A stretch of 64,000 nt of DNA from Gigantopelta aegis (GCF_016097555.1 NC_054706.1:73872674-73936673), one strand, 5' to 3'. Positions 44,801-48,956 are shown, numbered from the stretch's first letter. A program made the numbers and translations. The notes: generated by a model not told the origin, from the sequence alone.

Positions 44801-46139
44801 TAATCTGTTTTCTCTATTCTCTACTGATAATCTGTTTTCTCTATTGTCTACTGATAATCTTTATGTTCTACATGCAGATGATGAGATATGATTGCAGATC
44901 TGTAACTGTTTTGTTGTATTTCAGTTCACATGTCAACATACCAACAAACGTTCATCACACATTATTCTCGACTGTCATCCATACTCGAGATGGACATTAA
45001 TTTGGCTCAGCAGGCTCAAAGACAGGTGGGTTAACTCAACTAAAGTTCATTTGTTGATTGATATTGTTTTATCATCTTGTAACAACATATTCTTCCAGCA
45101 AAATATGCACTGGAAGAAAACACTAAACTGAATTAACAAAAATATAGTTCTAACATTTTGGCTGATGATTCATGATTCATGATTCTATCATTATCTACAT
45201 TATACTCATTGTTTATTTTCATTGTTTCTAATGAACCTTTGTTCTTTAATCTGGCCTATTGATTTTTCATCTACTGGATGTAATTTTTGTTAATATTTTA
45301 TCATTTCCCTTTGATTGGAAATTTCTTGATATATAATATATCTGATTTGTTCAAACACATTTTTAGATATTGGTTAATATGTCTTTACTTAACTTTAATT
45401 GCAGGCGTTTTCTCCGGACGAAGTGAGTATCGCGAAGGACCGTGTTGATGTGATGATTCAGCTACAACAGCACCTCGACATGTTGTGGAAGAGTGTTCGG
45501 TGGGTGATGGACATCATCGCGTTTGCCAGGGATCGAAACATGCGTGGTGGGATCCCCATTAGCAAACTGATCTCCTCGGAGACCAGCGACACCCCGGAAC
45601 TGAGCAGAAAATCAAAAATTCACGACAACAACAACTCATCATCCACATCGGCCATGTGCAATTCCAATGAAATCAGTGTTGGCAAGGACAACCGGAAAAT
45701 AGCCAAATTCTACGACCCTAACGAGGAAACCTCGCCATCATCAACCGGACAAGCTGTTGATTCGGACGCCTCCGCTTCGAGTTCTCAACCGTCGTCGGGG
45801 GTTCTGAGGGTTTATGCAGCGTACGACTGTGGTCTGTCTAAAGGCATCAGCGTCAAGCTGAACGTGACGTTGAGGACTACAGCGAGAGATGTGATAAACC
45901 TGGTCGTACGACAGCTCAACAAGGCAGTTGTGACGCGTGGCAAGGAAGGACCGGTTTACAGCGAGGAGGAGTTGGACGATTTTTGTCTGGTCGCGGTCAT
46001 AGGCGCGCGGGAGCGCATCCTTAGGGACGACTATCAACCTCTTCAGCTGCAGAACCCGTGGACTAAAGGCAGGCTGTACGTGAGGTTACGGAACAACCTC
46101 CTCGCAGCTATACAGCAGGGCCATGCCACAGCTGTTTAA
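4773..46139 (+). CDS. ANKFN1: ANKFN1 / wide awake-like protein, 19 exons, 1022 aa
   Basis: This entry spans the gene; exons are listed separately. Joining 4773-4897, 6363-6514, 11493-11600, 16810-16888, 20014-20117, 26307-26440, 29777-29855, 32544-32657, 35400-35588, 35912-36025, 36680-36779, 37322-37457, 38144-38257, 38712-38930, 39982-40148, 41066-41184, 44371-44550, 44925-45025 and 45405-46139 gives 3069 nt with one open frame and matching phases at all 18 junctions. Order of parts: acidic N-terminus, two ankyrin repeats (about residues 129-189), fibronectin type III domain (about 262-361), conserved middle region (about 400-780), Ser/Asn-rich linker, Ras-association-like domain (about 911-1010). 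Known of the family: Drosophila Wide awake/Banderuola and mouse Nmf9 share ANK, FN3 and RA modules; the fly protein is linked to clock control of sleep, GABA-A receptor function and Discs-large/cell polarity. Inferred: a cytoplasmic or cortical scaffold in neurons. No signal peptide or membrane segment is visible. Confidence 0.92.
4898..6362 (+). other. ANKFN1 intron 1
   Basis: Donor GTATAT, acceptor TTCTACTTTCAG. AT-rich, with no recognised element. Short open frames within it have no coding character. Confidence 0.5.
6363..6514 (+). CDS. ANKFN1: ANKFN1 exon 2 (Ser/Pro-rich)
   Basis: Acceptor TTCTACTTTCAG, donor TCAT|GTGAGT. It codes residues 42-93, including [14 protein letters not shown] and the Ser/Pro-rich stretch [13 protein letters not shown]. 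Phase 2 in, phase 1 out. The last ~35 nt of the exon and the donor are the founder of the 69-bp array that follows directly. Confidence 0.85.
6481..8780. repeat. 69-bp array copying the exon 2 end and its 5' splice site
   Basis: The founder unit is the last part of exon 2 plus its donor. Units then repeat every 69 bp, with GTGAGT donors at 6515, 6584 and so on to 8585, followed by three degenerate units. Each unit has AAACAGCCTCTCCCCTAGGT, then GGAAACTGTTGTCAT|GTGAGT. Two main variants (GTCATCTAGG and GTCCTCCAGG) alternate in the first third; the second dominates later. A detached copy lies at 9788-9850. Confidence 0.95.
8873..8905. other. perfect 10-bp inverted repeat (hairpin)
   Basis: CTTCACTTCG and CGAAGTGAAG are separated by a 13-nt loop, inside the ~1-kb insertion. 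Confidence 0.8.
9482..9507. repeat. poly-C run, 26 nt
   Basis: Uninterrupted C run within the ~1-kb insertion; the minus strand is poly-G. Confidence 0.95.
9695..9768 (+). mobile_element. 3' end of a dispersed repeat
   Basis: Contains CTGGCTATCCAGA, GAACATGCTTGAAACTCTAG and ATATATGAGCATG. Related sequence recurs at 13555-13622 and 22937-23016. Confidence 0.6.
9788..9850. repeat. detached last copy of the 69-bp unit
   Basis: Contains GTGAGTAAACAACCCTCTAC and AAACAGCCTCTGCCCCAGGT. The right-hand remainder of the array after the insertion. Confidence 0.85.
9851..11492 (+). other. ANKFN1 intron 2, distal part
   Basis: AT-rich. It holds short imperfect duplications: about 9915-10045, with GTGACAGTCTGGA repeated, and about 10650-10740, with AGCCATATGGG repeated. 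No gene is seen. Confidence 0.5.
11493..11600 (+). CDS. ANKFN1: ANKFN1 exon 3 (basic linker)
   Basis: Acceptor TTGTTTTGCAG, donor GGCA|GTAAGT; phase 1 in and out. It codes residues 93-129, with a basic, charged stretch ([10 protein letters not shown], then [17 protein letters not shown]) just before the ankyrin repeats. Confidence 0.92.
11601..12560 (+). other. ANKFN1 intron 3, proximal part
   Basis: No recognised element. Contains a 12-14-nt A run near 11708. Confidence 0.4.
12565..12780 (+). mobile_element. degenerate SINE, tail type I
   Basis: Recognisable pieces in order: GGTCAGTCTAGGATCAATCC, CCCATTGGGTTATTTCTTAT, GTACTATCCT, GGGTTTCCCCTCTCAAT, TGTGTGGTCCTTAAC. Confidence 0.7.
13379..13840. 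repeat. ~160-bp imperfect direct duplication
   Basis: TTTATTAAAGAAATTGGATT, CTCAGTCTGAATAGTA and CCATTTTTGTAATA occur in the same order at about 13379-13534 and 13654-13840. Between them sits a copy of the GGGCATGCTTGAAAAC repeat end (13578-13622). Confidence 0.75.
14305..14580 (+). mobile_element. SINE, tail type II
   Basis: Head remnant GATGCGTGGTCTGTC, core with GACTGGTATATCAAAGGCC and GTGCATATATAAG, and tail with GTTTGACATCCAATAGCC and CAATGTGCTCTAGTAG. Confidence 0.85.
14659..14877. repeat. 73-bp tandem array, 3 copies
   Basis: Three virtually identical units starting TGTATGTTAAACATGTAATA. Confidence 0.93.
14881..16300 (+). other. ANKFN1 intron 3, middle part
   Basis: AT-rich, with an alternating CA/TA low-complexity stretch at about 15304-15398. 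No gene is recognised. Confidence 0.45.
16310..16575 (-). mobile_element. third SINE type (GGCCTCGGTGG head), minus strand
   Basis: The + strand reads CGTGCTTATATCCGATTAAG, GGACAGTGGGTTAGTTGTTA, GAGCCGGTACCGGGCTGCGA, CCTACCAGCC and GGCTTAACCACTTCGCCACC. The reverse complement of the right end is the same tRNA-like head type as the nested SINE at 2821. Confidence 0.8.
16810..16888 (+). CDS. ANKFN1: ANKFN1 exon 4 (first ankyrin repeat)
   Basis: Acceptor TCTGCTTTCAG, donor AACAG|GTCAGT; phase 1 in, phase 2 out. It codes residues 129-155, including [20 protein letters not shown], the helix-turn-helix pattern of an ankyrin repeat. Confidence 0.95.
16965..17090 (-). mobile_element. SINE core fragment, minus strand
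   Basis: GGGATCTTTTATCTGCA, GACAGGATGGCACATACC and GACATACCAGTCGTGG match the reversed SINE core. The element runs directly into the G-rich array. Confidence 0.75.
17084..17325. repeat. G-rich ~22-26-bp array
   Basis: About ten units of the type ACTGGTTGGGATGGGGGGAA. The first unit continues the SINE core (GTGGAACACTGGTTGGGATG). G runs make the + strand, and so the ANKFN1 pre-mRNA, a G-quadruplex candidate. Confidence 0.85.
17408..17480 (-). mobile_element. SINE head / tRNA-like fragment
   Basis: The minus strand reads GGGTGGCATGTAGCTCAGTG followed by GTAGAGCGCCCC, with a perfect box A. No intact cloverleaf or box B is seen, so it is not called a tRNA gene. Confidence 0.6.
17800..17965 (-). 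mobile_element. third SINE type, minus strand, 5' portion
   Basis: GTGGCCTCACACCTACCCAT, GGGTTGGAGCTGGTACTGGC, GAACCCAGTACCTACCAGCC and CACTACACCACCAAGGCC. This is the GGCCTTGGTGG-type head on the minus strand. Confidence 0.8.
17966..19231 (+). other. ANKFN1 intron 4, middle part
   Basis: AT-rich; no recognised element. Confidence 0.4.
19232..19998. repeat. 48-50-bp array abutting the exon 5 acceptor
   Basis: About 15 units of the type GTGACTGCAATGGTTTTTGT, CATTCAG or CATTGAG, AACTGT, ATTATC. The 48-bp units in the middle are open in frame on both strands. The last unit grades into TTTGTGTATTCCAG, the exon 5 acceptor. Confidence 0.93.
20014..20117 (+). CDS. ANKFN1: ANKFN1 exon 5 (second ankyrin repeat)
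   Basis: Acceptor TTTGTGTATTCCAG, donor CTCT|GTAAGT; phase 2 in, phase 1 out. It codes residues 155-190, with the ankyrin signature [20 protein letters not shown] followed by QHGA. The acceptor lies at the end of a ~750-bp tandem array. Confidence 0.96.
20762..20991. repeat. 115-bp direct duplication
   Basis: Two identical 115-bp copies starting AATGTTTTGTTCAGTGGACC, with the start of a third (AATGTTT) after them. Confidence 0.92.
21050..21180 (-). mobile_element. SINE fragment, minus strand
   Basis: AGGAAACCTGCTATATTTTC, CTTTTATATGCA, GGTAGGACAGCACCAACCAT and AAGATACCAGTCGT are a reversed SINE core and partial tail. Confidence 0.75.
21190..22930 (+). other. ANKFN1 intron 5, middle part
   Basis: AT-rich sequence with no recognised gene or repeat. 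Confidence 0.4.
22937..23016 (+). mobile_element. 3' end of a dispersed repeat
   Basis: TCTGGCTATCCAGATG, ATATGCTTGAAACC and GGTATATGAGCATGGGAAAA match the motif at 9695-9768. It ends in a (CA)n tract. Confidence 0.6.
23021..23072. repeat. (CA)26 microsatellite
   Basis: Uninterrupted AC dinucleotides. Confidence 0.98.
23490..24590. repeat. 97-bp array, about 11 copies, including a SINE-core piece
   Basis: Units contain TACTGTGTCCTGGAGTACTG, TGTTTAAAAGTGTATACTAG and CCCCACGACTGGTATATCAA. The last piece is the SINE core, and the final unit runs on into a SINE at 24565. Units near the right end are shorter. Confidence 0.92.
24565..24795 (+). mobile_element. SINE, tail type II
   Basis: CCACGACTGGTATATCAA, GTGTATATAAAAGATGCCTT, GTTTGACATACAATAGCCG, TTGCTCTAGTGATGTCATT and AAACAAAACAAA, with an insertion of ~30 nt in the tail. 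Confidence 0.85.
24800..26306 (+). other. ANKFN1 intron 5, distal part
   Basis: AT-rich; no recognised gene or repeat. Confidence 0.4.
26307..26440 (+). CDS. ANKFN1: ANKFN1 exon 6
   Basis: Acceptor TTTGTTGACAG, donor CAAAAG|GTAGAT; phase 1 in, phase 0 out. It codes residues 190-234, with a charged helical stretch ([20 protein letters not shown]) linking the ankyrin repeats to the FN3 domain. Confidence 0.95.
26835..27068. repeat. 59-bp array, 4 copies
   Basis: Units start CGTTATAATATACATATTTC. The first lacks the 6 nt CTAAGT. Confidence 0.9.
27640..27850 (+). mobile_element. SINE, tail type II, 5'-truncated
   Basis: CTGCCTCACAACTGGTTTAT, GTGCATATAAAAGATTCCTT, CCAATT-type tail pieces (GATGATTAATAAATGAA) and GTGTCATTAAACGAAACAAA. 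Confidence 0.8.
28362..29065. repeat. 63-bp array, 11 copies
   Basis: Units start GGGAGTGGCTGTCCTCTGTT. Because 63 is a multiple of three and units are free of stops, long frames appear on both strands (235 and 246 codons). Variants are single-base (CTATTG/CTGTTG, TAAGGG/TGAGGG). Confidence 0.95.
29777..29855 (+). CDS. ANKFN1: ANKFN1 exon 7
   Basis: Acceptor CTTTATTATAG, donor GCTA|GTGAGT; phase 0 in, phase 1 out. It codes residues 235-261 ([20 protein letters not shown]), a conserved-looking helix just before FN3. Confidence 0.95.
29856..31200 (+). other. ANKFN1 intron 7, proximal part
   Basis: AT-rich; no recognised gene or repeat. Confidence 0.4.
31205..31420 (-). mobile_element. degenerate SINE, minus strand
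   Basis: GGGATTTTTATATGCACTTT, GACAGAACAGTATGTACCAT, GGTTGGAATGGGACATCGAT and CCCATGACACATTGCACC are a reversed core and box B region. Confidence 0.65.
31473..31780. repeat. 77-bp array, 4 copies
   Basis: Units begin GTCATCTCCAGTTCCACCTA and end GTGTCCAGTCTAGGTAAAA. Confidence 0.95.
31785..31930 (-). mobile_element. SINE tail and core, type II, minus strand
   Basis: TTTGTTTTGGTTTATAACAC, GCACATTGATTTATTAATCC and TGTCAGACATTTGGTCATGG, then GTCTGGGAAAGTGCAT in the opposite orientation. The right end is therefore rearranged. Confidence 0.65.
32157..32535. repeat. ~23-bp array of TTACAG units before exon 8
   Basis: About 17 units of TGATGTTACAGATGTTTTGT type, each with an acceptor-like TTTGTGATGTTACAG. 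The array ends at TTTTCTTACAG, the acceptor of exon 8. Confidence 0.93.
32544..32657 (+). CDS. ANKFN1: ANKFN1 exon 8 (FN3, first half)
   Basis: Acceptor TTTTCTTACAG, donor AAGA|GTATGT; phase 1 in and out. It codes residues 261-299, starting [10 protein letters not shown] and ending NGSVVTKYK, the A-C strands of a fibronectin type III fold. The acceptor is the end of an array of TTACAG-containing units. Confidence 0.95.
32672..32828. repeat. ~33-bp array after exon 8, 4 copies
   Basis: TTAAATGTGTGGAGTGTGTC, AGCTAGGCTG repeated, starting 15 nt after the exon 8 donor. Confidence 0.85.
32845..33045 (-). mobile_element. third SINE type, minus strand, head missing
   Basis: TTTGTGCTTATATCCAATTA, GGCTATCTGGACTGTGTCC, AGTGGGTTAGTTGTTAGTGG and GTGAACCGGTACCGGG, as in the element at 16310. 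Confidence 0.8.
33595..34075. repeat. ATTC/CATC-rich low-complexity region
   Basis: Runs of ATTC and CATC tetranucleotides, with three or four interspersed copies of CTGCAGTTTGGTGATGGATT about 130 nt apart. This looks like an old array broken up by microsatellite growth. Confidence 0.85.
34545..34605 (+). mobile_element. SINE tail fragment, type I
   Basis: CATATAACCGTAAATAAGTG followed by GTTGAGTGTGTCATTAAAT. Confidence 0.75.
34606..35399 (+). other. ANKFN1 intron 8, distal part
   Basis: AT-rich; no recognised element. Confidence 0.4.
35400..35588 (+). CDS. ANKFN1: ANKFN1 exon 9 (FN3, second half)
   Basis: Acceptor TTTACATTTCAG, donor TCTA|GTAAGA; phase 1 in and out. It codes residues 299-362, including [17 protein letters not shown], the typical F-G strand region of FN3, and ends SNPPYAVPS. 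Confidence 0.96.
35740..35875. repeat. CT-rich microsatellite
   Basis: Long TCTC tracts with CTGT interruptions, ending ~35 nt before the exon 10 acceptor. Confidence 0.95.
35912..36025 (+). CDS. ANKFN1: ANKFN1 exon 10
   Basis: Acceptor CTGTTTTGCAG, donor AGAG|GTTGGT (a weak donor); phase 1 in and out. It codes residues 362-400, including WRDIEG and [20 protein letters not shown]-rich stretch precedes it. Confidence 0.93.
36680..36779 (+). CDS. ANKFN1: ANKFN1 exon 11
   Basis: Acceptor TGTGTTGTAG, donor AAACG|GTGAGT; phase 1 in, phase 2 out. It codes residues 400-433, with basic and Ser-rich sequence [19 protein letters not shown]. Confidence 0.95.
37041..37325. repeat. 86-bp array copying the exon 12 acceptor and start
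   Basis: CATTTCATCCATGAATCTGT, TTTCAG|TGG, then exon-like GTGTACATCGCATGTTTGTT. Acceptor AGs lie at 37068-37069, 37154-37155 and 37240-37241, and the true one at 37320-37321. The copies reproduce about 25-30 nt of exon 12. Confidence 0.93.
37322..37457 (+). CDS. ANKFN1: ANKFN1 exon 12
   Basis: Acceptor CTGTTTTCAG, donor ATGAAG|GTCAGT; phase 2 in, phase 0 out. It codes residues 433-478, beginning [16 protein letters not shown] and ending SELYWIMK. Three tandem partial copies of its acceptor and first ~30 nt lie just upstream. Confidence 0.95.
37628..37960 (+). mobile_element. SINE, tail type I, full length
   Basis: Head with GTAGCCCAGTGGTAAAGC (box A) and AGAATCAATCCCC (box B), core, tail TGTGTGGTCCTTAACCATA, ending AAATTCCTTCCTTCCTT. 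Confidence 0.92.
38144..38257 (+). CDS. ANKFN1: ANKFN1 exon 13
   Basis: Acceptor TCTGTTGTCAG, donor CTACAG|GTACTG; phase 0 in and out, 38 codons. It codes residues 479-516, including [19 protein letters not shown]. It could be skipped without a frame change. Confidence 0.95.
38712..38930 (+). CDS. ANKFN1: ANKFN1 exon 14
   Basis: Acceptor TTTCTGTTTACAG, donor TTCCA|GTAAGT; phase 0 in and out, 73 codons. It codes residues 517-589, including [16 protein letters not shown] and [19 protein letters not shown] content rises over the exon compared with the flanking AT-rich intron. Confidence 0.96.
39230..39340. repeat. dispersed repeat, copy 1
   Basis: CAAACTATAAATCCTAGATC, GTTGCACCTATGGATGTTCA and CATTTAATTCTGCAGAATTC. 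The same order of segments recurs at 40855-41032. Confidence 0.75.
39361..40020. repeat. ~90-bp array copying the exon 15 acceptor and start
   Basis: Seven extra copies (exon-like starts at 39362, 39452, 39542, 39634, 39715, 39802, 39892) precede the true exon at 39982. Each has TATAG|GAGATGAT, GTACACCAC, AGGTGAGCAGCATATCACTG and CTCTACCT. Spacing is 81-92 bp. All copies except the first carry TAG in the exon frame. Confidence 0.95.
39982..40148 (+). CDS. ANKFN1: ANKFN1 exon 15
   Basis: Acceptor TTGTTGTTATAG, donor TCCAG|GTAAAA; phase 0 in, phase 2 out. It codes residues 590-645, including [20 protein letters not shown] and [11 protein letters not shown]. Seven tandem copies of its acceptor and first part lie upstream. 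The last copy, with intact coding sequence running to a donor, is taken as the true exon. Confidence 0.94.
40261..40535. repeat. 53-bp array, 5 copies
   Basis: Units contain GTGAGTTGTTTGTGAGAGAG and AAAGTATTTGGATGTTGAAA. GTTAGTTGTTAGTGAGAGA is part of the third SINE type, whose continuation lies directly downstream. Confidence 0.92.
40540..40695 (-). mobile_element. third SINE type, minus strand
   Basis: GTAGTGGTCTTACACC, GAGCTGTTAAAACTC, GGGTGGGAGCCAATAC and GTACCTACTAGAC. The head is degenerate. Confidence 0.7.
40855..41032. repeat. dispersed repeat, copy 2
   Basis: ATAAACTATAAATCCTAGGT, with CACCTATGGATGTTCATCAC twice, then CATTTAATTCGGCAAAATTC. Matches 39230-39340, with an internal ~50-bp duplication. 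Confidence 0.75.
41066..41184 (+). CDS. ANKFN1: ANKFN1 exon 16
   Basis: Acceptor CTTTTTTTACCAG, donor CTAG|GTAAAA; phase 2 in, phase 1 out. It codes residues 645-685, including [20 protein letters not shown] and [11 protein letters not shown]. Confidence 0.95.
41215..41485 (+). mobile_element. inverted-repeat element, copy 1
   Basis: Starts AATAACTAGTTAATGACGTA, CAGCTTTATCCTGTGAAGG, with an internal reversed copy TACGTCATTAACTAATTATT. Then AAGCGATTTTGTAATGTATC and GTGTGACGTCAAAAGTCC. The element reappears inverted at 43560-43880. Confidence 0.75.
42378..42537. repeat. C-run, CA and CAGA low-complexity stretch
   Basis: CCACACCACACACAGACAGA, a 15-nt C run (42420-42434), then CACACA and GACAGACAGA tracts. 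Confidence 0.95.
42971..43518. repeat. 40-bp array, 14 copies
   Basis: Units start CTGGTGTTTTATTGCACCAT and vary mainly at one site (TACTGG, TCCTGG, TTCTGG). Because 40 is not a multiple of three and units lack stops, all three + frames stay open for 180-240 codons; these are not genes. Confidence 0.95.
43560..43880 (-). mobile_element. inverted-repeat element, copy 2
   Basis: Reversed relative to 41215-41485: CTTTTGACGTCACTCATGTG, CATTACAAAATCGCTCATTT, then TAACTAGTTAATGACGTAGG. It ends in a palindrome with arms at about 43755-43793 and 43831-43868 (GGCTTTATCCTG and CAGGATAAAGCC). Confidence 0.75.
43957..44360. repeat. 30-32-bp array abutting the exon 17 acceptor
   Basis: About 13 units of GCACTGTTGGTGGTGTCATG, TACTATAACT. 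The final degenerate unit contains the exon 17 acceptor region (CTGGTTGTTTCATGCTAG). Confidence 0.93.
44371..44550 (+). CDS. ANKFN1: ANKFN1 exon 17
   Basis: Acceptor TTTCATGCTAG, donor ATGA|GTAAGT; phase 1 in and out. It codes residues 685-745, including [20 protein letters not shown] and [16 protein letters not shown] 30-bp array runs right up to the acceptor. Confidence 0.95.
44592..44865. repeat. ~27-bp pyrimidine-rich array before exon 18
   Basis: Irregular units of TTCTCTACTGATAATCTGTT, TTCTCTA. It ends ~60 nt before the exon 18 acceptor. Confidence 0.88.
44925..45025 (+). CDS. ANKFN1: ANKFN1 exon 18
   Basis: Acceptor TTGTATTTCAG, donor AGACAG|GTGGGT; phase 1 in, phase 0 out. It codes residues 745-778, [19 protein letters not shown] followed by an acidic/Gln-rich helix. 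Confidence 0.95.
45405..46139 (+). CDS. ANKFN1: ANKFN1 exon 19 (terminal exon, Ras-association-like domain)
   Basis: Acceptor TTTAATTGCAG, phase 0; stop TAA at 46137-46139. It codes residues 779-1022. The first ~55 residues ([20 protein letters not shown], then [19 protein letters not shown]) continue the conserved middle region. A Ser/Asn-rich, probably disordered linker follows. From about residue 911 the pattern [52 protein letters not shown] and LYVRLRNN matches a ubiquitin-like Ras-association fold, as in Drosophila Wide awake. The exon is markedly GC-richer than its surroundings. Confidence 0.97.
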   Translation, partial: AFSPDEVSIAKDRVDVMIQLQQHLDMLWKSVRWVMDIIAFARDRNMRGGIPISKLISSETSDTPELSRKSKIHDNNNSSSTSAMCNSNEISVGKDNRKIAKFYDPNEETSPSSTGQAVDSDASASSSQPSSGVLRVYAAYDCGLSKGISVKLNVTLRTTARDVINLVVRQLNKAVVTRGKEGPVYSEEELDDFCLVAVIGARERILRDDYQPLQLQNPWTKGRLYVRLRNNLLAAIQQGHATAV

Positions 46140-47292
46140 CCTGTGTGTGTAGGGATGACTCGTACATAGGCATATCTCTAATGTTCATTCATACATAGGC
46201 ATATGTGGTGTGGGAGTGCATCAGTGTCTTCAAATGGCAGTTTAGCTGTTTAAGTAAATCTAGTGTTCATTCATACATGGGGATAACTCTAGTGTTCATT
46301 CATGCATAAGGATAACTAGTGTTCATTCATAGATAGAAATATTTCTTGTGTTCATTCATACATAGGGATAATTCTGATGTTCATTCATACATAGGATAAC
46401 TAGTGTTCATTCATACATAGGGATATCTCTAGTGTTATTTATATATAATGATAACTAGTGTTCATTCATGCATAGGGATAATTCTAGTGTTCATTGATGC
46501 ATAAGGATAATTCAAGTATTCATTCATACATAGAGATAGCTCTAGTATTCATTCATACATAGAGATAGCTCTAGTATTCATTCATACATAGAGATAGCTC
46601 TAGTATTCATTCATACATAGGGATAACTAGCCTTCACTTATAAATAGGAATACTGTAATTCTAGTGTTCATTCATAAATAGGAATAATTCTAGTGTTCAT
46701 TCATAAATAGGGTTAATTCTAGTGTTCATTCAATAATAGATATAACTATCATTTATACTTTGGCAATGAGGAGTAAATGTAAGTGGGGTAATGGTATTTT
46801 TATCGTATGTATGGATAACTCTACTGTTCATAGATACATAGGGATAATTAATCTTCAGTCATGCACAGGGATAATACTAGTGTTCATTCATGCATAGGGA
46901 TAACTCTAGTATTCATTCATGCATAGGGATAACTCTAGTGTTCATTCATGCATAGGGATAACTCTAGTGTTCATTCATGCATAGGGATAAATCTAGTCTT
47001 CATTCTTGCATAGGGATAACTCTGGTGTTCATTCATGCATAGCGATAACTCTGGTGTTCATTCATGCATAGGGATAACTAGTGTTCATTCATGCATAGGG
47101 ATAACTCTAGTGTTCATTCATGCATAGGGATAACTCTAGTGTTCATTCATGCATAGGGAGATATTGTGCGGTGGCACAGTGGCACAGTGAGGGTTTGCTT
47201 TGATGTATGTATTGGTATCTTTTAGTGTCCATTCGTGTTTGAACATTTGGGTAAACATTGTCAACATTTTCACGTTGAAGATCAGGAATAAA
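46140..47292 (+). other. probable ANKFN1 3' UTR
   Basis: The stop codon is followed by AT-rich, repeat-filled sequence without a further open frame. The first clear AATAAA downstream is at 47287-47292, just past the 46.16-47.16 kb array. The transcript end is inferred, not shown. Confidence 0.35.
46160..47160. repeat. ~29-bp array, about 30 units, downstream of the ANKFN1 stop
   Basis: Units of TCTAGTGTTCATTCATGCAT followed by AGGGATAAC. Units in the first half are more diverged, those after 46870 more uniform, suggesting newer growth at the right end. Confidence 0.95.
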
Positions 47293-47339
47293 CTTAATTG
47301 TTGAATTTGTTGAAGCCAACATTTTGTCACCACCTCTTC

Positions 47340-47650
47340 AGAATAACTCCCATGCCCCTATGATTTCATACAGTATATCATCTGTAACTCCCATACCCCT
47401 ATGATTTCATACAGTATATCATCTGTAACTCCCATACCCCTATGATTTCATACAGTATATCATCTGTAACTCCTATGTCCCTGTGTTCATACAATATCAT
47501 CTGTAACTCTCATATCATTATGTCTTCATACAGTATCATCTGTAACTCCTATGTCCCTGTGTTCATACAATATCATCTGTAACTCTCATATCATTATGTC
47601 TTCATACAGTATCATCTGTAACTTCCATATACCTATGTGTTCATACCAAG
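47340..47650. repeat. 41-57-bp array
   Basis: GTAACTCCCATACCCCTATG, ATTTCATACAGTATATCATC about three times, then a shorter variant (TCATACAATATCATCTGTAA) about four times. Confidence 0.88.
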
Positions 47651-48182
47651 TCAACTGTATCCACGTGTGTATGTAGTATGAATGTTTAGATGACAGTTGG
47701 AAGGAATACTTGTGGGATGGCTCTGTGATAGCTATAACATATATAATATCATGACAAACAACTGCTGTATAATGTGTTTTTTTACACAGTGTATAAAGTT
47801 GTCAGCATTCTAATAGTTTCAAAGGGAGGTAACCTTTAATTAGTCTGGTCATATGTAATGTTATAAGAGCATTCTGTGAATGGCTTTTGTGTATGGTTCC
47901 CATTGACTTGTCGCAGGTGTGTTTTGTTATTGTAGATAAACATGTGTGTATATACAGGAAATGATCTCAGTATTCTTAAGGTACATTAGTGCTATAAATA
48001 TATGTATTTATTTAGATTTGTCTACTCTACAAGTGATAGGGATTACACTAGTTTAAGAACCGACTAGTGTTAAGTTATTATGAAAAATAGTCCACTTTTA
48101 ACCTTTTACATCTAGAGCTTGCAAGATGATACATTTACATGATGTATGGTTCAGATTTTTTGTTTAATTCTTTTTATATATA
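47651..48182. other. non-coding sequence downstream of ANKFN1
   Basis: AT-rich; no recognised element. Confidence 0.4.
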
Positions 48183-48184
48183 TA

Positions 48185-48954
48185 CAGTCAAACTTCGATA
48201 ACTCGATCTTGAAGGGGACGAGGAAATAGAGTTTCAGGGAGTTCGAGTTTTCGAAATTAATATGCAAGAATTCATATTTGAAACAGGAAGTAAATGATAT
48301 AATGAATGTTGATGTATTTTGCAGATGTCAATACATGGCGGAAGGTAACTAACCAATAAAACACTGAATTCCAAATAACACTCAGTACATTTGTTTTTCA
48401 CAAAATTATTTTAAATAAGAAAAATCAATAAAAAGCACTAATCACTAAGCCCTAAAATCAGGAACTAACATTTATAAAAAAGAAACAGCGCTAACAATCA
48501 TTACAAGTGCTCTTTGAAGTTAACCAGACTGTGTCTGTAATTATGTATTATGTAGCGAGGCTCTCCACAATATACGAAGACCGACAACTAAACACAGGAT
48601 CAGTTCATTCTGCTTAGTTGGCGATCTATTATTTTGTAATTATCACTGTAATCCTTGACAGCTCAGACCACCCAAGACAGGCGCGCTTCATCTGACTGAC
48701 CTGATTAACATATCATCGTCTTTAAAATACTATTGGCAATAACAGTTTGATCAATCCACATGTGTCAAGGTTTAGAGGTGCATAATCTATTAAATTTTTA
48801 TGGCGGGACCAAAGAATTAGGCTGAGAAATTGAGTTTATCGAGTGTTCGAAGTTTGAGTTTTTAAAGACCGTTATTACTAGTTTGTATAGCAATTCGGCC
48901 GGGACCGTCGCTTCAGGTTGAGAGATTGAAGGTGGAGTAATCGAAGTTTGACTG
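48185..48954. mobile_element. pogo/Tigger-like non-autonomous DNA transposon, 770 bp
   Basis: The left end CAGTCAAACTTCGATAACTC and the reverse complement of the right end, CAGTCAAACTTCGATTACTC, match at 19 of 20 positions. TA lies directly outside both ends (48183-48184 and 48955-48956). TA targets and CAGT ends are typical of the pogo/Tigger branch of Tc1-mariner. No transposase frame is seen. Confidence 0.87.
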
Positions 48955-48956
48955 TA

